Source: Streptomyces pactum (lineage in GTDB: Bacteria; Actinomycetota; Actinomycetes; Streptomycetales; Streptomycetaceae). From it: 64,000 nt of DNA. The position numbers and the translations under genes are program-made. The stretch spans positions 3,164,501 through 3,228,500 of the forward strand of contig NZ_CP019724.1 of NCBI RefSeq assembly GCF_002005225.1, in the 5' to 3' direction. Of the stretch, positions 35,549-45,352 are shown in pieces. Positions within the stretch are counted from its first letter, which is position 1; the number at the start of each line of letters is the position of its first letter. The notes below the pieces were generated by a model, which was not told where the DNA came from, did not search any database, and worked only from the letters and a program-made list of their open reading frames with translations.

Positions 35549-37351
35549 TTACTTCTTGAGGAAGATCCGGGTCACGTCCACGTAGCTCGAGTCGGAGCTG
35601 TAGCGGAGACCGCCGATGTTCGAACCGAAGATCTGGAAGACCTTGGTGTAGTAGATCGGCGCGGCCGGGTTGACCTCCGTGGAGATGTACTCGTTCAGCT
35701 CCGCCCAGGCCTTGGTGGCCTCGGCCGGGTCAGCGATCTTCTCGATGCGCTTGATCTCGGAGTTGACGTGCTCGTCGTTGATGTGCGAGTAGTTCGACGC
35801 GCCGTCCTGGATCTGCGTGCCGTCGTACACCGGCGGGATGACCGTGGAGGCGGACGGCCAGTCCTGGCCCCAGCCGGTCATGTACAGGTCGTAGCCGTTC
35901 TTGACCTTGCCGACCTGCTCGTACCAGGTGGCGGAGTCGATCTCCTTCTTCTGGATGTCGAGACCGATCTTCTCCAGGGCGTCGGCGATCAGGACGGCCT
36001 GCTTCTGACGGACCGGCGTGTTGCCGTAGGCGTAGACGAGGCTCTTGCCCTCGAAGCCGCCTTCCTTGATCAGCTTCTTGGCGGCCTCGATGTCACCGTT
36101 GGGCTTCTTGTGCCGGTTGAACGGGTCGAAGTCCTCGTTGTAGCCCGGAGTGGTGGGCGACATCAGCGAGTTGGCGACCTCACCGCCGTAGGCACCACCG
36201 TCGGTCTTGAAGACCGCGTCGGAGGGCAGCGCCAGGGTGATGGCGTCACGGAGCTTCTTGTCCTTGACGCGGTCCAGGTTGAAGTTGAGCTGCCACACGT
36301 AGGGCGCGTAGCCCTGGATCGTGCGGTTCTTCATGGCCTCCTTGTCGCCCACCACCTTCTGGAGCTGCGTGGTGGCGACCTGGCCCGTGAACATCATGGC
36401 GTTCTTGGCCTCGCCCTGGTCGGCGAGGAGGGTCTTGGTCTGGTCCTCGTCGTCGTGGTTCATCGAGATGTTGAACCCGTCGACGTACTGGTGACGCACC
36501 GAGTCGGACTTCGGGTCCCACTGGGCGTTCTTGACGAGCTTCATGGACTTGCCCGGCTTGAAGTCGGCGATCTTGTACGGACCCACGGCGACCGGGTCGG
36601 AGTCGTACTTCGCCTTGGTGTCCGTCTCCTCCGGGACGACGCTGTAACCGGGCATGGTCAGCATCTGCGGGACGTCGGGCCGCGCGTCCTTGAAGTGGAA
36701 GACGATCGTCTTGTCGTCCGGCGTCTCGAGGACCGTGTCGGGCAGGTGCTTGCCCTTGTCCGGGCCGGCGTAGGCGTCACGGTAGGTGGTGCCGGCGCCG
36801 GACAGCCACTGCTGCAGGTACGTCGGACCGTCGGTGATGTAGTTGGAGTACAGGCGCTCGACCGTGTTGCGGATGTCCGCCGCGTTGATCGGGTTGCCGT
36901 TCTCGTCCTTCAGGTTGTCCTTGAGGGTGTACGTCCAGGTCTTGCCGCCGTCGGACGGCTTGCCCGCGTCGGTGGCGAGGTCGCCCACGACCGTCATCTG
37001 GCCGTTCTCGTCCTCCTGGTACTGGGTCAGACCGCGGAAGATGAGGCGGCTGAGCAGCTTGCCGTCCGAGACGTAGATCTGGCCCGGGTCCAGGTGGGAG
37101 AAGTCGTCCTCCTGGTACACGGTGACCGTGCCGCCCGACTTGGCTCCCGGGACCTCGGGGGCCGGACCGACCGACGCCTTGGCGTCACCGATCTTGACCG
37201 GCTTCGACTGCGACTTGGCGTCCTCTTTCTGCTTGCTGGCGTCCTTGGACGAGCTGTCGCTGTCGCCACCACCGCAGGCGGTGAGGGTCAGGGCGCCGGC
37301 TGCGACCGCGACTATGGCGGCCGTGGCGGTGCGGTTACGGAAGATGCTCAT
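35549..37351 (-). CDS. bldKB: BldK oligopeptide-binding lipoprotein
   Basis: 600 residues, family 5 binding protein. Signal peptide with lipobox L-T-A-C-G-G-G near residue 26, then a Ser/Lys/Asp linker (about 27-50), then the binding core. In S. coelicolor BldKB is the lipoprotein through which an extracellular peptide acts on aerial mycelium formation; loss also gives resistance to a toxic tripeptide. ATG 37351 follows AGGTGG at 11 bases; the upstream open frame to 37528 lacks sequence of coding character. A 112-bp gap separates it from bldKA. Confidence 0.88.
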   Translation of the reverse strand: MSIFRNRTATAAIVAVAAGALTLTACGGGDSDSSSKDASKQKEDAKSQSKPVKIGDAKASVGPAPEVPGAKSGGTVTVYQEDDFSHLDPGQIYVSDGKLLSRLIFRGLTQYQEDENGQMTVVGDLATDAGKPSDGGKTWTYTLKDNLKDENGNPINAADIRNTVERLYSNYITDGPTYLQQWLSGAGTTYRDAYAGPDKGKHLPDTVLETPDDKTIVFHFKDARPDVPQMLTMPGYSVVPEETDTKAKYDSDPVAVGPYKIADFKPGKSMKLVKNAQWDPKSDSVRHQYVDGFNISMNHDDEDQTKTLLADQGEAKNAMMFTGQVATTQLQKVVGDKEAMKNRTIQGYAPYVWQLNFNLDRVKDKKLRDAITLALPSDAVFKTDGGAYGGEVANSLMSPTTPGYNEDFDPFNRHKKPNGDIEAAKKLIKEGGFEGKSLVYAYGNTPVRQKQAVLIADALEKIGLDIQKKEIDSATWYEQVGKVKNGYDLYMTGWGQDWPSASTVIPPVYDGTQIQDGASNYSHINDEHVNSEIKRIEKIADPAEATKAWAELNEYISTEVNPAAPIYYTKVFQIFGSNIGGLRYSSDSSYVDVTRIFLKK

Positions 37352-37463
37352 AGGGACGAATCCACCTGCCTGTGAGTAGTGAGCACTGCTGGTACGTGGC
37401 CTGGGCCGGGCTGAGCGGCACCGAACCGGCCGGGCGGGGATGTGGGGGGATTCCCCTGTGATC

Positions 37464-38495
37464 TCAGCGGTTCGTCTTGGGGTCGAAGGCGTCCCGCACC
37501 GAGTCACCGAGGAGGTTGAAGGCCACAATGAAGATCACCATGGCCACTCCGGGGAAGAGCATGTAGTACGGATCCTGCTCGACGATGCCGGCGCCGATGG
37601 CGAACATCCGCCCCCAGTCCGGCGTCGGCTCGACGTACCCCACACCCACGAAGGACAGGAACGCGATGCTGAGGATGGTGCTCGGCAGCGTGAGCGTCGC
37701 CTGGACCAGCGTCGGGGTGACGATGTTGGGCAGCAGTTCCTTGCGCAGGATGCGCCAGGGCGAGGCACCGGAAATGCGCGCCGCCTCGATGAACTCCCGG
37801 TCGCGCAGGGACATCGTGGCGCCCCGGACGATGCGGGCCATGCTCATCCAGCCCAGGAAGGACAGCACGATGATGATCGCGCAGGCGCGCACGTAGGTGG
37901 GCGTCTCCTTGTCCGGGGCGACGAACACCGTGGTGATGACGGGCATCGCGGCGACGAAGAAGAGCTGGCTGGGCAGCGCCATGAAGAAGTCGGTGGTCCG
38001 GCCGAGCCAGTAGTCGATCTTGCCGCCGAAGTAGCCGCCGGCGAGGCCGATCAGGACACCCAGCACCGTCATGATGACGGTCGCCGCCAGCGCGGTGGCC
38101 ATCGAGTTGCGCATCCCGTACAGCAACTGGGTGAACACGTCGCGGCCCAGACCCGGTTCGATGCCGAACCAGAAGTCGCCGGAGATACCGCCGAACGGCG
38201 CGGCCGGCATGGTGAACATGTCCAGGAGGTCGGGGTTCTCCTGCCCGTACAGCGTGTACGGGTCCTTGCCGTACACCTTCGAGATCAGCGGCGCCGCCGC
38301 CGCGATCACGAAGAAGAACAGGACGACGAAGGCAGAGACCACACCGGCCCGGTCGCGCTTGAAGCGCGCCCACATCAACTGCCCGGGCTTGCGCCCTTCC
38401 GGCGCCTTGGTCTCCTGGGCGTCACCCTGCGGCGCGCTCTCTTTGTCCAAGACGGAAGAGGCTTCAGCACCCTCAATCTCGATTGGACTCGTCAT
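37464..38495 (-). CDS. bldKA: BldK oligopeptide transporter permease (DppC type)
   Basis: 343 residues with an acidic cytoplasmic N-terminus of about 50, six predicted helices, and coupling loop A-A-R-I-S-G-A-S-P-W-R-I-L-R. First gene of the operon; the promoter must lie in the 900-bp space upstream. The order with the DppC-type permease first is atypical for opp/dpp operons but is that of bldK. Confidence 0.87.
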   Translation of the reverse strand: MTSPIEIEGAEASSVLDKESAPQGDAQETKAPEGRKPGQLMWARFKRDRAGVVSAFVVLFFFVIAAAAPLISKVYGKDPYTLYGQENPDLLDMFTMPAAPFGGISGDFWFGIEPGLGRDVFTQLLYGMRNSMATALAATVIMTVLGVLIGLAGGYFGGKIDYWLGRTTDFFMALPSQLFFVAAMPVITTVFVAPDKETPTYVRACAIIIVLSFLGWMSMARIVRGATMSLRDREFIEAARISGASPWRILRKELLPNIVTPTLVQATLTLPSTILSIAFLSFVGVGYVEPTPDWGRMFAIGAGIVEQDPYYMLFPGVAMVIFIVAFNLLGDSVRDAFDPKTNR

Positions 38496-38665
38496 GATTC
38501 GTCCATTTCACAGGTTGGAGGTCGTCGGGACTGCACGGCCGTCCGACGGCCTTCGCACGGCGTACGTCTTCCGCAGCGCGCGAGGGGAACAACGACGGAG
38601 GGGCGACATCACCCCTGGAGAACCCTGGCTCGCGACCGGCATCCACCGGCCGACGGCACGCGTCG

Positions 38666-38788
38666 TCAAGGAAGTTCGCGACGCCTGGCCGCTACCGCAA
38701 CCACCGTGACGGCACTGAACGCACCCGCGGGGCCTACACCTGCCATCGGGGACGATACGACCCATATGGCGCTTGTGGCACCTCGCAT
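38666..38788 (-). CDS. possible 40-residue hydrophobic peptide upstream of bldKA
   Basis: ATG 38788 is preceded on the minus strand by AGGAGG at five bases, the strongest Shine-Dalgarno in this stretch. The frame encodes M-R-G-A-T-S-A-I-W-V-V, a hydrophobic middle (A-G-A-F-S-A-V-T-V-V-A-V-A-A) and a basic end, ending 170 bp before bldKA in the same direction. Against it: GC at third positions is only about 60%, far below neighbouring genes. It could be a leader peptide, a small membrane protein, or chance. Confidence 0.35.
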   Translation of the reverse strand: MRGATSAIWVVSSPMAGVGPAGAFSAVTVVAVAARRRELP

Positions 38789-39090
38789 GGGTTCCTCCTC
38801 ATGAATCCGCTGGTTCACCGCAAAGAGGAGCACACGACACATCCCGGCCACTCATGGGTGACCGGAGATTCGCCAAGTGCCCCCGCCGCTCGCGAGTCCG
38901 CACCGTCAGCGCGTGACCCGTTCATCCGAGCTTTATGTGGCTAACTATCTGCCATCGGCCAGGGAACGAACCACACCTTCGAGGTCTCGGTTCGATCACA
39001 GATAGAGGCCAGATCTTTCAAAATCCGGACAAAGGGTTTGGTGAGAGATCACAGCGAAACGGACTTGTTACACATCTAACGGAGGTCACT

Positions 39091-39105
39091 GTCCGTATAA
39101 CGGAC
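39091..39105. promoter_or_regulatory. palindromic operator-like element
   Basis: GTCCGT (39091-39096), ATA, ACGGAC (39100-39105). The centre offers TATAAC/TTATAC on the two strands, so a regulator binding here would cover a potential -10 box. The regulator and target gene are unknown. Confidence 0.3.
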
Positions 39106-39343
39106 GCCTGTGTGACGAAAAGTGATTGCGCGTAACGCGACGGCGGTGCAGGCTGCCTTGCAGGTCTGTCTCGCGCTCGGCGACGCCGGCCACGGGGACC
39201 GAAAATCGACCCGTCGGCGCTCCGGTTTCCGCGCAGGTTAGTGCGGAACGAGCCGCTCGACGGCGCCTCGTCACGAAATCGAGGGTTATCCCTACGCCTC
39301 TCGGCGGCCCCTCGCGGCCGCCGGCGCTCCGCACCACGCCAAA

Positions 39344-39382
39344 CGGCACCGGACACCACGTCGAACGTGGTGTCCGGTGCCG
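39344..39382 (-). terminator. 18-bp perfect hairpin ending typA
   Basis: CGGCACCGGACACCACGT (39344-39361), loop CGA, and its exact reverse complement (39365-39382), 14 bases after the typA stop. On the minus strand it is followed only by a short T-run (GTTT). Confidence 0.9.
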
Positions 39383-39395
39383 TCGGTGAGTGGAA

Positions 39396-41303
<1,908 letters not shown>

Positions 41304-41481
41304 ATGAGGCGTACTCCCGGAGGGTGTGAGGACGGCCCTCGCGTACGTCCGTGTCACGCGGGCCTGCCGGGCGATACATGCCACGGCCTCACCCAATGGT
41401 ACGGGGCCCCGGGGGCCAAGGCTTCCCGGGTGTTGTACGGGCCGGCCGCGGGCCCCCGGTCAGGGCTCCGCGGCACCCCGG

Positions 41482-43848
41482 TCAGGACGCGGGAGAGGCC
41501 GACGGACGTGAGCCGTGGGCGCCCTTCTTGAGGAAGCCCATGTCCTCGTAGACCGGGGTCTCGAAACCGAAGGCGCCCGCGTTGGCGAGGTTCTTCCGGG
41601 CCGCCAGGATCTGGGGGCGCTGGTAGAGGGGGATGGAACCGGCCGCCGCCCAGATCCGCGAGTCGGCCTTGCGGAGCAGGTCCCGGGCCTCCTTCTGGTC
41701 CAGCGTCGCCATGGCCTGGTCGAAGAGCTGGTCGACCTGGTCGGTGCCGACCCGGGTGTAGTTCTGCGCGACGTTCAGGGAGCCGTCGGCGGCCGGGACC
41801 GGCTTGGCGTAGATGGGGCGGGCGTCGGTGGCGGGGAAGGCGGAGGCGGGCCAGGAGTAGAGGGCCAGGTCGTACTCGCCGGAGGCGACGTGGTCCTTGA
41901 AGTAGCTCTCGTCCGGGACCCTGGTGACGTCGGTGCCGATGCCGATCTTCTCCAGCATGTCCGAAATCCGGTCGGCCACGGTGCGCAGCGCCTCGGAACC
42001 GGGGCCGGAGGGGAGGACGAAGCGCAGGGTGAGCGCCTTGCCGTCCTTGGCGAGCGGAGCCGTCGCCGAGCCGGCCGGGGCGGCGGTGCCCTTGGGGGCG
42101 TAGGCGCCGGTGGCGCCGCCCTGTGCGGTGTTCTTGCCGCTGCTGTGCTTCTCGCCGCTCTCCTGGTCGGTGTCGTCGGTGTCGTCCCCGTCCTCGTCCT
42201 TACCGTCCTCGTCCCCGTCCTTACTGTCCTTGCCGTCCCCGTCCTTGCCGTCCGTGTTCTTGCCGTCCCCGTCCTTGCCGTCCGTGTTCTTGCCGTCCGT
42301 GTTCTTGCCGTCCTCGCCGACGATGTACGTCCCTTCGTCGCCGCCCTCGGACTTCTTCTCGTCCTTGCCGTCCTCGTCCTTGCCGTCCTCGTCCTTCTCG
42401 CCCTCGGCGCCGGCCGCCTCCTCGCCGTCCTCGGACTCCTTCACGGGCCCGCCCGGCACCCACCCGGCGTCCGCGAGCAGGGCCCGGGCCTCCTTGGCGT
42501 CCTGCTCGCCGAGGGCGCCGCTGCCGTCGGCGTAGGCGGCCTGCCCGGACAGGGCGAGGTGGCTGCCCACGGGCTCGGTGGGCAGGCCCAGCGGCCCCAG
42601 CACCGCCTCGGCCAGCTCCTCGCGGTCCAGGGCCCGGGCCACGGCCCGACGGACGCGTTCGTCGGCGAGGGGGCCGTCGGCGCCGTTCAGGGCGAGCTGG
42701 GTGTAGGCGGGCTCAAGCGACTTGCGGACCTCGAAGCCGCTCAGGGCCTGCTGCCGGCGTTCGAGCTTCGCCCGGGCCTCGCGCCGCTCCTCGCGGGCCT
42801 CGATCTCCTCCTCGGCGGCCTCCTCGTCGGATCCGTTGGCCACCGCCCAGGACCGCAGCGCCTGGGCGGCGGACCTGCCCTGCGGGCCGGGGAGCGGTGA
42901 GCCGCCCGAGTCCGCGGCCGGGGTGCCGTCCGGGCCCATGAGCGGGGCGCCGGTACCGGCCTCCCGCTCGGCGGCGGCCAGGCCGGCCCGCTCGGCGGTG
43001 CCCGGGTCGACCTCGGCCAGGTCGAGCTTGCCCGCGACCAGCTCGGAGACCCGCTCGTCGCGGGGTACGGCGCGCAGCACGATCCGGTCCAGCTTCGCCG
43101 GCTCTCCCCACCAGCGCGGGTTGCCGGTGAGTACGACCTCGTCGTCCTCGGTGTCGACCTTCTCGACGGCGAAGGGGCCGGCGGTGACCTCGAGCTTGCG
43201 CCGGGCGCCGTCGTTGAAGGCGTCCGGGGTGCCCATGACGTCCTTCGGGTACAGCGGCGTGAACAGCGACCTCCAGTCGGCGTAGGGCCGGCTGAAGGTG
43301 ACCTTGACCTCCAGGTCGCTGTCGCCGCGCTGGATCTTCTCGATGCGGTCGTAGCCGGCGTTGCGGGCGGTCCAGTAGGCGCTGTCCTTGCCGGACAGGG
43401 CGCGCCACTGGGCGGCGAAGTCGGCGGCGCCGATCTCGCGGCCGTCGCTCCAGACGGCCTGCTGGTTGAGCTTGTAGACGACGACCTGCTTGGGCTCGGT
43501 CTCGACGACCTCGGCCGATTCCAGGTAGTCGGGGTTGCGCACCGGGCGGCCGGTCTCGTCCATCCGGTACATCGAGGGCAGCACGGCCTGGGCCACGCGG
43601 GTCGTGGCGGCGTCGGCGTCCGACTGGAAGGTGTTCAGTGTGTCCGGCACGGAGTCCACGGCCCAGCGCAGGGTGCCGCCGTCGGAGACCTGGGCGCGGG
43701 CCGCCGCGGCGACGTCCTGCTCGGCGAGCGGCTTGCCCGACGGGTCCTCGGAGCTGCAGCCGGCCAGCGCGGGGACCGCGAGCACGCCCGCGGTGAGGAA
43801 GGCGACCGAGCGCATGACCGCGCGCGGTCCGACGCCGACGTAGGACAT
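41482..43848 (-). CDS. orphan family-5 substrate-binding lipoprotein with acidic repeat insertion
   Basis: 788 residues, larger than the two transporter-linked homologues. The signal peptide ends in the lipobox L-A-G-C-S-S near residue 30. The binding core is split: between about residues 340-360 lies a charged E/R/K helix (E-E-A-A-E-E-E-I-E-A-R-E-E-R-R), and between about 470 and 590 an Asp/Gly/Lys region built from pentapeptides GKNTD and GKDGD. The C-terminal lobe (L-R-F-V-L-P-S-G-P-G, I-G-I-G-T-D-V) is intact. ATG 43848 has GGAGGTAG seven bases upstream. No permease or ATPase is adjacent, so it may share BldK or another transporter, or act as a sensor. Confidence 0.85.
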   Translation of the reverse strand: MSYVGVGPRAVMRSVAFLTAGVLAVPALAGCSSEDPSGKPLAEQDVAAAARAQVSDGGTLRWAVDSVPDTLNTFQSDADAATTRVAQAVLPSMYRMDETGRPVRNPDYLESAEVVETEPKQVVVYKLNQQAVWSDGREIGAADFAAQWRALSGKDSAYWTARNAGYDRIEKIQRGDSDLEVKVTFSRPYADWRSLFTPLYPKDVMGTPDAFNDGARRKLEVTAGPFAVEKVDTEDDEVVLTGNPRWWGEPAKLDRIVLRAVPRDERVSELVAGKLDLAEVDPGTAERAGLAAAEREAGTGAPLMGPDGTPAADSGGSPLPGPQGRSAAQALRSWAVANGSDEEAAEEEIEAREERREARAKLERRQQALSGFEVRKSLEPAYTQLALNGADGPLADERVRRAVARALDREELAEAVLGPLGLPTEPVGSHLALSGQAAYADGSGALGEQDAKEARALLADAGWVPGGPVKESEDGEEAAGAEGEKDEDGKDEDGKDEKKSEGGDEGTYIVGEDGKNTDGKNTDGKDGDGKNTDGKDGDGKDSKDGDEDGKDEDGDDTDDTDQESGEKHSSGKNTAQGGATGAYAPKGTAAPAGSATAPLAKDGKALTLRFVLPSGPGSEALRTVADRISDMLEKIGIGTDVTRVPDESYFKDHVASGEYDLALYSWPASAFPATDARPIYAKPVPAADGSLNVAQNYTRVGTDQVDQLFDQAMATLDQKEARDLLRKADSRIWAAAGSIPLYQRPQILAARKNLANAGAFGFETPVYEDMGFLKKGAHGSRPSASPAS
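42229..42303 (-). repeat. 15-bp coding tandem repeat of the binding protein
   Basis: On the + strand a 30-bp block made of CTTGCCGTCCCCGTC and CTTGCCGTCCGTGTT occurs twice exactly (42229-42258, 42259-42288) and is followed by one more CTTGCCGTCCGTGTT (42289-42303); degenerate copies extend on both sides (about 42180-42400). It encodes alternating GKDGD and GKNTD. Exact copies imply recent expansion. Confidence 0.9.
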
Positions 43849-44196
43849 CTCTGCTACCTCCGGTGGGCCGCGGGCATGGTGATCACTTGTGGCGGCATAT
43901 ACGTGGTACGCGGGTGTTGAATGCGCTATATGCGGTATTGGTGTTGATCATTTGTATCCCGGGCGGGGATGCCGCCACTGAAGAGGAAACGGTTCGGCGA
44001 CGCTGGGAGACACGGCGACGACGGTGCGTAACCTCACCCGTGCGGCGCAATACCACCCGTGATGCACCGACACGCCCCGGCCAATCGGCGCACATCCCTT
44101 CCCAGCGGCAGGTGTGACGCGCGACACTCGCAGGCGCATGAACGTCGACACCCAGGGCCGGCCCCGTGCCGCGTCCGACGAGAGCGAGGTCACGTC
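43849..44196. other. divergent intergenic region with direct repeats
   Basis: About 350 bp, A/T-rich for this chromosome, between the orphan binding-protein gene and the small helical-protein gene. TGATCACTTGT (43880-43890) and TGATCATTTGT (43945-43955) are direct repeats 65 bp apart, each holding a TGATCA palindrome, with TATATACG/TATATGCG-like -10 candidates between them. It probably contains promoters of both directions. No gene is seen. Confidence 0.45.
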
Positions 44197-44487
44197 ATGT
44201 CCGTGCACGACGACCTGTCATCGATGCAACGCAGTCTCGACGAGCTGTGCCGGTCGGTGGCCCGACTGGAACAGCGGCTGGGCAGCGGCGGACTCGAGGT
44301 CCGCCGGGTCCGCACCGACGCCGACCACCTGCGCGAGAGCTTCGCGCTGCTGCGGACGGCGGCGGCCGTACCGGACGCGCCCAAACGTCCGGACCTCGTC
44401 CCGATCCCCGACACGCCCTACGACGGTTCACTGTGGACGGACTCGGACGACGAGGGCCTCGGCGCCCGCGACCGCCGCGCCCCCTGA
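44197..44487 (+). CDS. small helical protein upstream of the sdh genes
   Basis: 96 residues. The first half is an amphipathic helix or coiled coil (L-S-S-M-Q-R-S-L-D-E-L-C-R-S-V-A-R-L-E-Q) and the second is Pro/Asp-rich. No homology recognised. ATG 44197 follows GAGGT at six bases. The sdh membrane-subunit gene begins 28 bp downstream, so both are probably co-transcribed, suggesting an accessory or assembly role that is unproven. Confidence 0.65.
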   Translation: MSVHDDLSSMQRSLDELCRSVARLEQRLGSGGLEVRRVRTDADHLRESFALLRTAAAVPDAPKRPDLVPIPDTPYDGSLWTDSDDEGLGARDRRAP

Positions 44488-44515
44488 ACCCGACCCGACC
44501 GACCGGAGTCGCCCA

Positions 44516-45352
44516 GTGGCCACTGGTACGGAACCTCCAGCCACCGAACCCCATCCCCGGGGCGGTGGCGTCCACACCCCGACGCGCGCCGCCATCCGCG
44601 CCCCGCACCTGCGCACCGACCGCTGGTGGCTGGCACCGGCCGCCACCGCCGCGGGCCTGCTGGCCTTCGTCGTCTACTCGACCTGGCGGGCCTTCGCCAA
44701 TGCGGACTACTACGCGGCGCCGTACGTCTCGCCCTTCTACTCCCCCTGTCTGGCGCAGAACTGCGAGCCGATGCGCGGCGGCCCCAACTGGGACCTGTTC
44801 GGCGGCTGGTGGGGCATCTCCCCCGCGATCATCATCCTGATCTTCCCGCTCGGCTTCCGCCTGACCTGCTACTACTACCGCAAGGCCTACTACCGGGGGT
44901 TCTGGGCGTCCCCGCCGGCCTGCGCGGTGGCCGAGCCGCACAAGAAGTACACCGGCGAGACCCGCTTCCCGCTGATCCTGCAGAACATCCACCGGTACTT
45001 CTTCTACGCCGCGCTCCTGGTCGCGCTGATCCTCACCTACGACACGGTGCTCGCCTTCCGCGACGAGCACTACGCGTGGGGCCACATGGGCCTGGGCACC
45101 CTGGTGTTCCTCGTCAACATCGTGCTGATCTGGGCGTACACCCTCTCCTGCCACTCCTGCCGGCACATCGTCGGCGGCAAGCTGAAGCACTTCTCCCGGC
45201 ACCCCGTGCGCTACCGGATGTGGCAGTGGGTCGGGAAGCTCAACGCCCGGCACATGCTGCTCGCCTGGGCGTCGCTGGTGAGCGTGGCGCTCGCCGACCT
45301 CTACGTGTATCTCGTCGCGTCCGGTGCCTTCGACGATCCGAGGTTGTTCTGA
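44516..45352 (+). CDS. sdhC: succinate dehydrogenase membrane anchor subunit
   Basis: 278 residues with five predicted helices; a single anchor protein as in the Sdh1-type enzymes of actinobacteria (Rv0249c-like) rather than separate SdhC/SdhD. Candidate haem His residues lie in I-H-R-Y-F-F-Y, G-H-M-G-L-G and S-C-H-S-C-R-H-I. A C-L-A-Q-N-C pair lies in the first external loop. GTG 44516 follows GGAG at eight bases. The stop overlaps the next start as TGATG. Confidence 0.85.
   Translation: MATGTEPPATEPHPRGGGVHTPTRAAIRAPHLRTDRWWLAPAATAAGLLAFVVYSTWRAFANADYYAAPYVSPFYSPCLAQNCEPMRGGPNWDLFGGWWGISPAIIILIFPLGFRLTCYYYRKAYYRGFWASPPACAVAEPHKKYTGETRFPLILQNIHRYFFYAALLVALILTYDTVLAFRDEHYAWGHMGLGTLVFLVNIVLIWAYTLSCHSCRHIVGGKLKHFSRHPVRYRMWQWVGKLNARHMLLAWASLVSVALADLYVYLVASGAFDDPRLF

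Larger units (their letters stand above)
38496..39343. other. long intergenic region upstream of bldK
   Basis: About 850 bp between typA and bldKA, with more A/T than the genes. It holds a possible 40-codon frame (38666-38788), a palindrome GTCCGT-ATA-ACGGAC (39091-39105), further CGGAC elements (near 39029 and 39059) and the typA terminator at its right end. No other gene is seen. It is the natural place for bldK promoter and operator elements. Confidence 0.6.
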
